Position numbers and translations under genes: made by a program | Shown here: piece by piece, positions 10,787 to 27,579 of the stretch | Layout of the letters: the number at the start of each line of letters is the position of its first letter | How positions within the stretch are numbered: the stretch's first letter is position 1 | Assembly: GCA_003117195.1 (NCBI GenBank) | Contig: BDSI01000029.1 | Location: forward strand, 434,001 to 498,000 | Direction of reading: 5' to 3' | DNA length: 64,000 bases | Source: Eudorina sp. 2006-703-Eu-15 | Taxonomy: Eukaryota > Chlorophyta > Chlorophyceae > Chlamydomonadales > Volvocaceae | The notes under the pieces: generated by a model | The model's input: only the letters and a program-made list of their open reading frames with translations | The model's database searches: none | Told to the model about the DNA's origin: nothing

Positions 10787-13700
10787 TCATTCATTCGAGT
10801 TGTCAAGCAGGGTGGATTTGCTGTACAGACCTGGTAGCGTTGCCGGTGAGGGTGGGGAGGGCGGGGAGGGCGGGGAGGGCGGCGCCGGTGGCGGAGGTCT
10901 TCGGCGGTGGCGCCAGGTGGGCCGCCTCGGATGCGGGGGCGGCAGAGGCGGCTTGGGCGGTCGCGGAGGACGTGGCGGGGATGGCGGGGAGCGGTACGGA
11001 TTGGGAGGGCGTCTGGGACGAGGCGGTCTCTGCCAGGGGCGGAACCTGGGTCCCGGAGGTCCCTGCGGCTGATCGGGCTCACTGGGTTGCTGAGGTGCCG
11101 GGGGCTGGGGAGAGGGGGGAGGCGGTGGCGGCGGATGCGGCGGTTTAGGGGGTGGCGGAGATGGGGGCGACGGCGAAGGGGGAGGAGGTGGATGGGGCGG
11201 AGGCGGCGGGGGCGGGGGAGATGGCGGAGTCGGGGATGGAGGGTGCGGCGAGGGGGGCTTCGGGGGATGGGGACGAGGAGGAGGAGGGTGTGGGGGCGGA
11301 GGTTTCGGGGTAGGATTGCGTGGGGGAGGAGGTCTTGGAGATGGTGGGGATGGTGACGGTGGAGGGCTAGGTGATGGAGGGCGTGGGGTTGGCGGGCTGG
11401 GTGATGGGGGCTGCGGAGGTGGAGGACGGGGCGGAGGAGGAAGAGGAGGAGCCGGGTGCGGCGGCGGAGGGCTCTGAGGGCGCGGGGGCGGCGGCCGAGG
11501 TGGCCGCGGGGGCGGCGGACTCGCAAGGAGTGGCGGCGGCGGGCTTGGCGGATGTGGTGGCCTTGGTGAGGGGGACCGCGGGGATGGCGGGCTGGGCATG
11601 GGGGGCCGGGGACGAGGCGGAGGCCGCGGCAGCGGGGCCTGGGGAGGTGGCGGCGACGGAGGCGATGGCGGGACCTGCAGACCTGGGACGCGAGCCGGCA
11701 TGGGCAGCGGAGGCCGCCGGCCTCGAGGGGACGGGGGCGGGCAGCGCAGCTTCGCCACCTTTTGTGGCTGCGCCGCAGTGCCAGGCCCCCGTTCCAGGAA
11801 GCTCACGCGCCGGATGCTCCCGGACTGCTCCAGGGGATCCCCGCCGTCGCCTTCCACAGCCGCCGCCGCCGCCGCTGCCGCTGCCTGCGGCGGCAGCAAG
11901 CCTGCTCCCTCCACCCACACCCAGGAGGGGTCCGTCCGCAAGATCACGGCCCCCTGCGGCGCAATCAGTGACGCCGCCACCACCGCCGCCGCCGCCGCCG
12001 GTCGAGCCGCCGCCACGCCCCGGGTCGTCGTCATCCGGATCTCCAGGAGGTTGGCCCCGGCCTCCAGGTCCGCCACCGCCACCTTGCCTGCCGCCACGGC
12101 CTTGCCCGCCGCTGAGCCAGGCGCGTCGCCGCCGGAGGCCCTCAGCTCCAACCGCGCACCATTCAAGAAGACCGCCACGTCATCGTCATCGTCGGCGTCG
12201 GCGTCATCGTCGAGGGCAGGGTCACGTTCGCCGTCACCGTCGTTGCCGCCGCGGCTGTCCGTGATCAGGTGCAGGGCCGCGCCGCCGATCGGCTCTGGCA
12301 CGTCGAACGCCCGGTAGAAGCGCACCTCGCGGGCCGCACCGCCGTGGGGGGGCCCCCGCTGCGGCTGATCCGCGAGTCCGCTGAGGGCGGTGGGCTGGGC
12401 GGACATCCACCGAGCGGCGCCGTCCGCGGGCAACTGACCCCGCGTCGTTGGATGCCGGTTGTAAAACGCGACGCCTGTTTCCCCCAGGCGTGAGAGACGC
12501 GGGGGGGAGCGGGTGGCGGCAGCGGCGGCGGCGGCGAAAAGGGGTTACACGCCGCGGCAGCGGTGGCGCAGCGGCGGCGCAGCGGGCACACAAAGGCGTT
12601 GCGGTCTACAGGGGGCGACACGGACGCGCGGGACGTCCTGGCGGGCGGGTCGCGGGTCGCCACGACAAGTTGTGAGTAGAAGCGGCCCAGCAGCGACTGC
12701 AGCGAGGTTGGAGTCAGCCATTCTGAGCCCAGGCCTCGAAACCCGAGCTCGTGCGGTGCCCCACCCGGCCCTGACCGCCGGCCTCGACGCAGACACGCGC
12801 AAGAGGGGATGAGGCCCCTCACGCCCTTCTCCTTCCCCCGCAGAGGTCAGTGCTTCGGCGGTCTTTCCGTTAGGGCTGGCTTGGCAGCCCTTGGCCAGTG
12901 TCAGGCCCGGTCAGATATGTAACACACACACGCACACACACACGCACACCCACCCACCCACGCGGCTCAGTTATCTTCTACACAAACACACGCACCCTCA
13001 CTCACGCACTCACTCTGGGTGGACTTCTCATTAAACACACTCAATGCATGGGCCTCATGGACCTGGCCGGTTCGGGCGGCTTTCTCACTGAACACACCCT
13101 CGATGCACTCCACACGGCGGCATGTCTGCTGATGGGGTCTGCCCGCGGCACAGCTCCACGAATCTGCTGGTGAGCTGCCGCGAACCCACGTTATCTCCCG
13201 GCGCAGTCCGCTCACCTCGTTTGGCGCCCGCCACTCGGTCGGCGTCTGGCCAGAAGCCCCATGGGTCGGCGAGGGGGAGGTCCGCTCCCGGCGACCCCGG
13301 GTCGCGCTTAAACCGGCACGTACGGCTGCTGAGCTGGAAGTCCCAGTACGTACAGTCACGGTTGACGTGGCAGGCCGCACAGCAGGAGCCCGGGTCGGGC
13401 AGGACGAGCGTGGACAGCGCAGCCGCGTCATCGCCGTACCCCGTACCGTGCTGAATCAGCAGCGAGCAGGCTGCAAGCATTGAGGGGGCGGCAGCAGCAC
13501 CGGTGCTTAATCAGTCTAAGAGCGCTCCTCCGTGTCAGGAACTCTGGACCCATTGTCAACAGCCCGTCCGTGGGCGTGACGGCGCATCACACTCCGTACA
13601 GCGGTGAGTACCGTTACGAATACGGCAGTAGGCCACTACCGCGTCCGCACAGCATGTTCGGCACTGTGCGGTACGTGACAGCAGACTGCGTGGTGAAATT

Positions 13701-15642
13701 CAAGCGATAGTAGCTGGTTCCGTTTCAGCTCAAGGGCGGCCGATGATTGCGGGCCGACCAGCCGCCGAGTGGATGCGGCAAGGCAAGGTGGTAAGGAGTC
13801 CGATGCACTGAGCGCCGTCCCTCACACCCTCCAGGCCACTCCGTCACACCCGCCAGGCCACTCCCTCACACCCGCCAGGCCACTCCCTCACACCCGCCAG
13901 GCCACTCCCTCACACCCGCCAGGCCACTCCCTCACACCCGCCAGGCCACTCCGTCACACCCGCCAGGCCACTCCGTCACACCCGCCAGGCCACTCCGTCA
14001 CACCCGCCAGGCCACTCCGTCACACCCGCCAGGCCACTCCCTCACACCCGCCGGCATCCAGGTTGTCGTTTTGCCCCCTAGTGCTTCCCCTTGTTGGAAG
14101 CACCGCCTCTCCTCAGCTGCGGACCAGGTCCGCCTCTCCGCCCACAGCGATGCCGGCCGGCGGCATCGACCTGCATCGGCTCCTGGCGGACACAACGTCG
14201 CGGCGAGATCACCCAGCCAGTCACCTCACCTGCCGGCACACCCCACACCTCCAGCTCTGCGACCTGGAGGAGAGGCGCCCTGGCGCCCAGGCCCCTGCTC
14301 GCCAGGGTCACGAACCGCCCCACAACGGGCGGATCCAGCTCAACCGTCACTCTGTCCCCTGCGGCGCTGACGTCCTTCATGTCGTACACTGCATCATTGA
14401 GGCTGATCTGGTCGGCGGTGGCGGGCGTGACGGCGGCGCTGCCGAGCCTGATCTCCACCGCGCTGTGGGGCGCACCACCGCCGCCACCATCAGCGCCATC
14501 ATCACCGCATTCCCTGCAGCTGTGGTACACCAGTCTAGAGACAGCAGCCAACTCGCCGAGGTCGATGGCGAGCCATGGGCGGGTGTCGTTGACGCCGCTG
14601 ATGAACGTGTTGGAGGGGCCGGTGGGGACAACCCCGTCGACCGCGTGCTTAGGTCCGAAACGCCCGGGGTGGGCGCGGTCCAAAATCGAGGACGAGGAAA
14701 CCGGCTTGCCGAGAGCCATGTTTGTTGTTCCTGAGCGAAGTGTTACTGAATTAGGAGGGGCAAAGGCACAGCAGGGACCACGGCAGGGACCACGGGAGGA
14801 CGGTGCAGCAGTGAGGGACGGCGCCCGTCATTGGGTTCACTGAAACGGGGTTCATCAGGACGGTGAGTGCCGGAGGTGATTTTGTCGATTGTGCGGGCCA
14901 CGGCTGAGTACGGGCGAGGTATGCGTCGGAGGCAGGGCTAGGGGGAGGGTTACTGCTTTGCTGAGCAGAGCGCTGTTAGGTGGCGCCCGTGAATACTACC
15001 ACCGTCATGAGGAAGCTGACAGCAAGGTTGGGAGTGCGTGTCGGGCGGCGAACATGGATTGTGAGGGAGGCGAGAACTTGCAGCAGGCTCAAGCTGTGGG
15101 GTAGATCAGGTACGGCTGATGTGCTCGCACGCCAGGGTGGCGGGCGGCCACCCAGGCGTGAGCCGTTTTCTCCGAAGAACCGATACCACATGATACCATC
15201 CCTGGACACATGCGTTGCATATTGATTTATCTTGTGGCATGAAATTGGCCACCAGAACATAAAATCTTTCATTCCCTATCCTCACACATGATCTCGCAAA
15301 AACAGGTACCCAAACAGGTTCATCATTTGTGATCGCGAAAGCATTCATTTTTGTTCGGTTCAGGATGCTAGGAGGCAGGAAAGGAACGCCCGGGCGCAAT
15401 CACCAACACCATACGTGCTAAACGTAGCTTACATATATTTTGCCAATATTAGGCCCATTGCGTTGAACGAAGCCCACTTCCCGGACATCAAAATCCCATG
15501 CATTATATACCTTACCTTGTGTCGTCATTTCAGTAGACGCATACTGAGCGCAAGCAACGATCAAAAACGCCACGAGACACCGGCTGGTTGTACACCAAAA
15601 CAAGGCAATCGGACGCTGAGAACATTGCCTGCGTCCACGCAT
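10787..15642 (-). CDS. Secreted modular matrix protein: signal peptide, F5/8 type C, PAN, galactose-binding-like, Pro-rich
   Basis: Exons on the minus strand: 15516-15642, 14230-14730, 13216-13470 and 10787-12474, totalling 2571 nt (856 residues). Exon 1 carries a signal peptide with core CLVAFLIVACA. Exon 2 is an F5/8 type C (discoidin) domain, from NMALGKPVSSSS through WLAIDLGELAAVSRLVYHS to LLQVAELEVWGV. Exon 3 is a PAN/apple domain, with cysteines in SCCAACHVNRDCTYW and SRTCRF. Exon 4 opens with a second beta-sandwich-like domain (VRFYRAFDVPEP, HLITDS, VAVFLNGARLEL, LEAGANLLEIRM) containing an acidic insert, then about 320 residues of Pro/Ser/Arg-rich sequence ending LLDNSNE. All three introns are phase 1, and donors GTAAGG, GTGAGG and GTGAGC fit. 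These domains bind carbohydrate or protein in known families; a role in the extracellular matrix is inferred. It sits head-to-tail with the array gene. Confidence 0.85.
12836..12965 (+). repeat. Diverged 3' end of a (CA)n-tailed dispersed repeat
   Basis: Within the last intron of the modular matrix gene, the sequence from GCTTCGGCGGTCT through GGCCAGTGTC to CAGATATGTAAC, followed by CA repeats, matches the fuller copies at 56256-56600 and 63640-64000. The hairpin loop region and several bases differ. Confidence 0.7.
13819..14054. repeat. 22-bp minisatellite in intron 2 of the matrix gene
   Basis: About ten tandem copies of CTCCCTCACACCCGCCAGGCCA, alternating CTCC[C/G]TCACACC. It lies between the PAN and F5/8 C exons and has no coding role in this gene model. 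Confidence 0.95.
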
Positions 15643-18609
15643 GATCCTATGTGGTCTCCAACAGTATTCCTTATCTCATATTTTTAATGTGCATAAACAG
15701 CTTAAATTCGCGTCACTGGTTACTTGTCTCCTGCATGCATCGCGGTACTGTAGTATCTTGCTTTCAAGTGAGCTCTTCAAATCAACCAGTGCAAGTAAGA
15801 ATGTCAATACAGTAACTATAACTGTGTCGTTACATGACTCCCAATCCAACGACACCGTGTTTCTGTCGCATCTATTGTTACCAGAGCTGCGAAACCGCCT
15901 CGTACAGTACGCTCCTGTTGATGGACGACTATCCGCTCGCCATGAATTTAATGAGTAATGATGTTGAACTCAGCGAGCGGCTTTCATGCTTCCAGGGAAG
16001 AAACACTGCTTCATCCCAACTCGACGTATTTCGCAAGCAGTGCATGAAGGGCAGATGAATTTCTTTAACGAAGCAGTATTTATTCATTACATCTGATTTG
16101 ATTTGCATAATAATTGGGACCTAGCAAATTGTGAGTGAGCCGTGCAACGGGAACGTTCGCGCACGCCTGTAAGGGTCCATGCAGGTCCATGTACGCGCAA
16201 GGGTTGGTAGCCCCAATATGAAACTGTTCCCATATATGAGGTAAAAAAGCACATTCTATTAACAGTAAATGCTGTATCATCGTCGAAGGCCCATGCACGT
16301 ACGAATAATTACTCGTGATCTAGCAAAAACACTTGTAGTAGCAAAACATTTGTTTTCTGCGTCCTGAGCTGTATTATAATCATTCGAATATAAGCACAAG
16401 GCATCGCGATATGTTTGGACAGGATTGCTCGTCGGAGTTGCGTTGAATATGTTGATTTATGCCATGTTTGAACAAACGATTAAAGGTGGCAAACACCAAA
16501 GCTTTTCGAGCGCGGAGGCAGAAGCAGTGCTTGGAGCGTTGGACCGGTTGGACCCAAGGGTCAGAGCAACGATGGCCCCTGATTGCCCTAAGGCCAGCAC
16601 GCGAACTCCCGAACTCTGCTCGACGCCACGAGACGTCAGGACACAGAGTGTCTTTTCAGTTTTCGCTCATTCAGGTTTGGGCCCATGTTTCACTTCAGGG
16701 CACATCAACTCGGACATGTGTTGATGGTGTGGATGTCGGCCGGCCCAGGTATATCTCCGTACTTGGGTTTTGTGTCAACATGCTGAGAGCCCTTGCATGG
16801 ATATGTGGAAAGTTGTTAAGTTTCACCTGCACGTCTTGTTAACTAAATGGCCCCGTATATTTGTGCTTCCGCCCTGTTGCATACTGGGGCCGCTAACCTG
16901 ACTGAATGCAATGGACAAATGAAGGTGGACGACGAACCCATTTGCCCTCACTGTACACTTTCAGCAGATGAATAAGCACAGGACTTGAAAGCCATTGGCT
17001 ACCGGCTAGGGTGACCTGTAAATGCTTGGCTCGCCACTGTTTGTCGGATGAATCAGGCTTCAGCTCTCAAGATAGGGGGGACATTTAGTCAGCGGACGTT
17101 ACAGCTTCAAAGTTGATTGGGGGAGGCTTTCTGAGAACTGGGCTTAGGTGCCGTACTACTTGCATGGTGATGATCGTCCTAAAACCGTTTGATGTTCTTT
17201 GTTCTGACTGTTGCTGACAGACTCTTCGGTGTAGCGGTGCGATAGATAGATAGCTCAGGACCATTTTGAGCCGAACGTTTGTAACGTGTCTACCTCTGTC
17301 TCGTAGAGATAATTTGCATTTCTTATATGGGGGCAACTCACCACGGCGCCGAAGGCCGAGCGAGCCTAGACGAATCCGTGCATGTGAACAGTGTGATCAG
17401 GTGTGAACCGCTGCGGGTCGGTAGCGTTCGATCGAGCTGCCCGATGGTGGGCGCAAATCCAATTATTACAACGCGAGGGAAAACATGTGAATTCTTACAA
17501 AACATCATTATGATGAAGATGGGATTTGCCGATTTCGCACTGCGTGCGTGTTGCTTGTGGAGTCCCTGACGTCTGCCGCCCTCGACTCGGTATGTTTGGT
17601 TTACACGACCGCTGATCTCCATCAGGCTCCATCTTTGACGCATCGGTGGTTAACTCCTTGTTTGCAGCTCTTTGCGGGCGGTGTTATGCAGAACTGGTCA
17701 TCCGGGACTATGCGACTGCGTGGCCCTACGCCAACGCAACCCGGAAGCCGGTTCCATTCCGTGGGCCCTTGCTTTATGTCACTACGCAGGCACAGGTCTG
17801 ACCATCATGCTCTGTCCCCGCTGATACTCATTATTCCCGGGCTTGTAATGTTGATACAATGTCTGTCTAGTAGACAGCCCGCGGACCATCCCCAGGTTTA
17901 ATCCTGTGTTACCGTCTTCTAGCTGATCTCCGCCGATCCAGGAAGTTATCCATACCATAACGCTGCTCCCCTCTGTTATTTCCCATCTGAATACATCATC
18001 GCTGACCTGTTTAGCCTGCCTCGTCCCATTCACAGCTTGGCATTCATAGGCTTTAGGCTGCCGCGGCGTCCTGCCTGAAGTTCCGAAGATCCGAACTGTG
18101 AAGGCGCATCCAATGTGAAGGTGACTTCACAGCAGGCCTGCCAGGATTAGGCAACATTGTGCATAAACCCCAGCCGGCCTGGAGAGGTCGTTTGCAATTG
18201 CGCAATATGGAGCAATTCTAACGGCGCGGTAACCGGCACCACAACCGTCTCGTTTAGCAGTATGACACCGCCAGCACACCAGTTATGCCACAACGCCACC
18301 ACCGTAGAAAAAGCCAGGCTACAGCCGCAAGACATCCAGCAATTGGAAGGATCCAGACTGCACATGTGGAGTGAGATGGAACCGCAGCGACGCTATCCAC
18401 TCCTGCCCGCGCTGCCGCGCCCAGTCCTCCCATGCGCGGCCTCCGGCAGACATGCGTGACAAAGAGCTGACTGCGCTTGGCGCAGGCGCATTCGCTATTT
18501 CCGTAGATGGCCATGCCTTAGACGCGAACACGTAACAGCTCCAAGCCCATGACCGCCTCGTGCCGTTTCCCGGGCGGGGTAGCTGCCGTGTGCTCCACCG
18601 ACCTTGCCT
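15643..18609. other. Lower-GC intergenic region
   Basis: No gene could be supported. The 15200-17600 part is clearly less GC-rich than the genes. A minus-strand stretch at 17850-18040 (containing DDVFRWEITEGSSVMVWITS) and another at 18160-18370 look mildly protein-like, but no start, partner exons or recognisable domain were found. They lie downstream of the RPT6 stop and could be 3' UTR or remnants. Confidence 0.6.
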
Positions 18610-23341
<4,732 letters not shown>

Positions 23342-25347
23342 TGTGCGTGCGTTTGAGTCGGCTTTCCGGTGCAACACAAAGTTCTTTTGGTGAGTCGAAA
23401 CAAAGCCTTCAGGCGTTGAGGCGAGCCTAAACACGTAGGTGAAAAACAAAGTCTGTAGATCGCGCCTATGCACCCGTGCCCAATCAGTTTTTTTGCAGCG
23501 TTTACAAAGCAAGCACAAGGTGTTCTGATATGGACGAAACAATTGTGGGTAAGCTTCTGCAATGATACTGTGATGCATCGCGTAAGGCAGAGTCGTTGTG
23601 CCAACGGTCACCAAGCGTGTTGTTAATACCTCGTAAGCGCCATCCCATGCTTGGGTTTAAGTTTTAAATCATTCGTGTGGCGTCATGATAAAAGTTGCAC
23701 ATTAGGAAGGAAGGTGCGCAACTATTTTTGTTCTCACGATTTGGACGTGTTGTGCGAGTTGAGCCTGGCCTATTCAACTTGAGGACCGAATCGATCTGGA
23801 AGCGATTCCGCGACCGAGCAGCGTCTTATGCAGACGGCAGTCATCGACAGCTGCCCTCACACGTGCACACGAGTGGTGCATCCACCTTGCCACGTACGAT
23901 ACAGACGTCGCAGGGATGTTGGGGGTCATGGCGCTTCGCAAGGCGTGCCGCCCTGTGACATGTGGCACGCTGCGGTGGGAACCAAGCACGGGACCGTGAG
24001 GGCACGGTCATTTCTTAGTGGCGGAGGCCTTTCACCAAGGCAAGGCGAAGAAAGCGATGAACGTGGTGGCACGGCTGCCCCGGTCTCCACGGTTATCGCC
24101 GGAGCCAGTCAGCAAGCGGAGGCAGCCTCCTGGCCTGCGTTGCAGCCGCCCTTCACGTACTTCGTAAGCCAGCGTTGCAATAAGCGTGCAGCCTGTGACA
24201 CGTCCCACCACAGTCTGATGTGCAGGCAATGCTATCTCGGTTCTGTGTGCACCGAGTAAGCTTTCGCTGAATGATAGTGACGTTGGGGTGCGCATGCATG
24301 CCATGGCTCTGTCGGTCATCAGCCACTGCACATCCGCGCCAGCCGAACGTTCTGTCCCGCACCAGAACGGGGGGTCTCGTCGCACAGGCGCGGCTCCAAA
24401 TGTGACGCTGCACTCCGTTCGAGTTCGCATCGCCAGCATGCGCGGCTGTCTTCGCCCATTGCCCTACCATCCAGTGCCCAAGCTCCATGTAATCCCCTCC
24501 CCTGCCCGGTCCCCGCCCCCCCGCAGGCGTCCGCAGAGGACGCCCAGTCAAACGCCGTACCTAGCGGCCTCTCACCCATATGGAAGGTGAATTGGGGGCA
24601 ACTCGTCGCAGTCGGTCCTGGGCCTCAGTCGAACAACACCCTAGACGTTTTAGGACCGCGGCTGGGGTGCTGGGGGCGAATGATATGTCACTGGGGGGCC
24701 ACCCGTAGATGTACGGCACGCGCGCAGCAGCCAGCAGTTTTTCGGCCTCGCCAGTGCAAAGAACGTGGCTAGAGGGAGGATCGAAAGAGGAGTGGCGGTT
24801 GTGCATTTATTTATGGCTGACGGTTAAGGGGAGCGGGAGAGGCATGCGGGGCCCGAGAAGCGGTTCGTTGCACAGGCCAGGGCATGTTAAACGTCGCGGG
24901 TTGCAAGCCGCCCGGGCATGCGCAGTTGAGTCCGCAGCTCCCCGCGCCGCTGTCGTGCACCGATGACGGTACGGCAATTCTGTGGCGCCGTCAACCGACA
25001 GCTGGTGGACGCCTCAGTCATGTTAACAGCTCTACGCCCAGACGCGCGAAGCTCGGTAGCAGCTTAACACTTCAGCAGGACATATCAGCCGGAAGATCCC
25101 CAGGATCCCCATCCGCGGAATGCCTTTGTCCGGCACAGTACGATGAGCATGGCGAGCCTACCAGGGCCGGTGGCAGGATATGTGCCGAGCCGTCATCTTG
25201 CCCTGCCACCCTGACCCGGTACTGGACAGTGGATACGACACTCTAAGGAGCGTCGACCAGTGTCTTGGGCGGTCTCTGGACAGCCGCTGAGGTTTCTGAG
25301 GTTGGCCGAGGACCACCTGCCATGCCAAGCCATACAACGAACTTCGG
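23342..25347. other. Divergent intergenic region between RPT6 and the DUF98 gene
   Basis: Upstream region shared by two divergently oriented genes. It probably contains both promoters and the unplaced 5' exon(s) of the plus-strand gene. Several open frames exist but none has recognisable similarity or convincing splice partners. Confidence 0.5.
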
Positions 25348-27579
25348 ATGTCTGTCACCGCCGCCCGCCCGTCCGCCCCCTGCCGCTGCACCTGCCCCTC
25401 CCTCCCCGGATCGAAGGTGCTCCTACTCAGCGACGGGTCGGTGACCCGCCACCTGCAGCTGCTCAGCGGCTCACCAGTGTCCGTGGTGAGTCGGTACGTG
25501 TACGACGATCAGTGTACGACGATCAGTGACGTGATGATCCGATGTCGTACGGAAGTGTGTTGTGTGGGCCGGCGCGAAGGGCGGAGCCGCTGGTGAAACC
25601 CGTCGGGTGCCGTCCTTGCTCACTCCTGCTGGATAGCTTCTTGGCAGCTTCCGATGGCATCGCGGCCCTGATTCTGTGAGGAGCTTCTTGACGTTTAGGT
25701 TACTCCTTGATGTTTAGGTAACCTCTTGATGTTTAGGTAACCCCTTGATGTTTAGGGACTTTTAGCCAGCCTGCTGCTGAGCCCCACCCCAGTGCGCCCT
25801 ACTTGCGCCCCACACGCCACGGCGCCCAGGCCCGCCATCCCTCACTGCGCGATCCCGCTCACCCTTCCTTTTCCTTCCTGTGTCACCCTTCCTTTTCCTT
25901 CCTTTTCCTTCCGGCCCCTCGCTCAGGAGTGTCTGTCCATGCGCAGCGTGGGATGGTCGTTGGAGGGCCTCCCCCCGGGCACCGAGCTCGTCCCCGGGCC
26001 TCGCGTGCAGCGGCAGGTGGGCGTGTTGGGCTGGCATGCGGACCGTTCTTTGTCCCCAAGTCACTGGCACACCACGCTGGGGAGGGCCGCCGCACGCCGC
26101 CGCACGTCATCCGTGGAAAACGCTGCTCCATGGCGTAAGCTCGTAAGTGATTGTATCCTGATCATGTACCTCAAACTTCATTCACCGGGGCGCAGCTGGC
26201 TCTGCAGGTTACCGGCACCTGCAACATCGCACACCGCCGCCTTCGCCTCCGCATACCGTACCGGTACTCGTGATCCCACCCGATAGGTGCTGCTGCGCTG
26301 CCAGCCCGGCATGGCCGGGAGCGCGTGTGGCCGTTGGTTCCGGAGCACCGACACCAGCACCGTCCCTGGAGGCCGACACGGGACCCAGGCGCCCGTCGGT
26401 TCCCAGGATGACCTCGCGGCTGAGATGAGCACCAGCAGCGGCGGCGGTGGCCCGGTGACCCTCGGGGACATGGGAGGCGGCGGCGGTGGCCCGGTGACCC
26501 TGGGGGACATGGGAGGCGGCGGCGGTGCGAGCCGTGCCCCGGGCGCCGACGCGGGGCCGGCCACACTGCCGCTTGTGTACGCTTCCTCCTGGTGGAATGC
26601 GGACACCATCGATGAGTACCTGAGGGACAAGTCGCAGCCGATCTGGGCCTCATTGAGCCAGGTGGGTGCTGGGTGGGCGGGTGGACAGGTTGATGGGTGG
26701 GTGAGCGTCCAGCAAGGCCGTGTGGCGTGGACCGGGACGTTCGGCAGGCAGTGTGGCAGCGCGCGGGTGTGTGGCCGGCGAAGTGTAACGGACGTCAGAC
26801 ATCCGGGCGTTGGAGAAGATGTCGGACAGAAGGGAAGAAACGCGGGGCCAGGGCTTTGGGAGAGTGGGCGAACGGTCGGGGGCTGACGCGGCTCACTGAC
26901 AGAGGACGCTAACGGGCAGGGCAAGGCGGCTCGCGGAGCCGCGTCGGCATATGTTACAGGTCCACAGCGGCGCGGGTCGTTTCCCGCTCGAGTCCGCGCA
27001 CGTCCGTACCCCGCCTTGCATTGCTGGGCCTTGCAGCCTTGCGCCGTGGGTCATTCTCCGCACATACACGGGCCGCCTGCAAAGGTTTCCGCATAGCCAG
27101 GTACCCGGCACATCCCCGACACGACGGGGCTGACACCAGGTGGGCGGCACCACCCTCCGGCTACGGTAGTCCCGCGGCGGGTCCCATTCGGATCTCTCCT
27201 GTGCATCCCGGCTATGACGCCATTTCCCCACGGCCCATGCCGGGTGAAGGGCGGACCTGGGGTACGGTCTCGCTGGGATGCAGGGCTCAAAACTGCAGCG
27301 AGTAGTCCCTCATCTCCCGCCGGCCGGCTGTCCCTCATCTCCCCTTGGCTCGCCCCGGTCCAGGGTCACGTGGAGCTGTACCGCGAGGTGCACGCGCTGT
27401 TCCGGGGTGACAGCCCCGAGCTGGAGGAACTGCTGGGCTGCGGGGGGCCGTTCTGGGGCCGCCAGTACGTGTTCTGGAGCGGCGGCCGGCCGCTGACGCT
27501 CATCTACGAGGTCTTCTCGCCGCGCCTGGAGGGCTACCTGGGGCCGGCGGACGCGGAGGGGCCCGAGGGGCGGAGGTAG
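25348..27579 (+). CDS. Chorismate-lyase-like (UbiC/DUF98 family) protein
   Basis: Core exons 25417-25485 (or starting upstream at ATG 25348), 25927-26016, 26287-26661 and 27364-27579, all phase 0. The core encodes 249 residues. Family landmarks in order: VLLLSDGSVTRHLQLLSG, ELVPGPRVQRQ, YASSWWNADTIDEYLRDKSQ followed by PIWASL, ELYREVHALFRGDSPELE, GPFWGRQYVFW and PLTLIYEVFSPRLEGYLGP. This order matches the DUF98 family, related to UbiC chorismate pyruvate-lyase and found in cyanobacteria and plastid lineages; activity on chorismate here is inferred. The Glu in IYEVFSP is in the place where UbiC has its catalytic Glu. Exon 3 carries a Gly-rich insertion containing two PVTLGDM repeats. A pyrimidine tract ends at 25410, so the start at 25348 may instead be intron. 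No transit peptide could be placed. Confidence 0.85.
25686..25757. repeat. Four tandem copies of a ~20-bp CTTGATGTTTAGG repeat
   Basis: Imperfect copies of CTTGATGTTTAGGTAACC lie in the first intron of the DUF98 gene. They are followed at 25863-25912 by a CCTTCCTTTTCC pyrimidine tract ahead of the acceptor. Confidence 0.9.
26440..26526 (+). repeat. 39-bp in-frame duplication within DUF98 exon 3
   Basis: Two copies of a unit encoding PVTLGDM plus a run of Gly, flanked by further Gly codons. It inserts a flexible Gly-rich loop between the first and second halves of the domain. Confidence 0.9.

Noticed and set aside
13819..14054. Regular repeats considered as a CRISPR-like array
   Set aside because: Head-to-tail 22-bp units without unique spacers, inside an intron of a eukaryotic gene; an ordinary minisatellite.
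15106..15399. Minus-strand open frame of about 97 codons between exons 1 and 2 of the matrix gene
   Set aside because: No acceptor gives the needed phase, whereas exon 1 joins the F5/8 C exon directly in phase 1; treated as intron.
17782..18365. Protein-like minus-strand segments downstream of RPT6
   Set aside because: No start, no partner exons in phase and no domain; left as intergenic.
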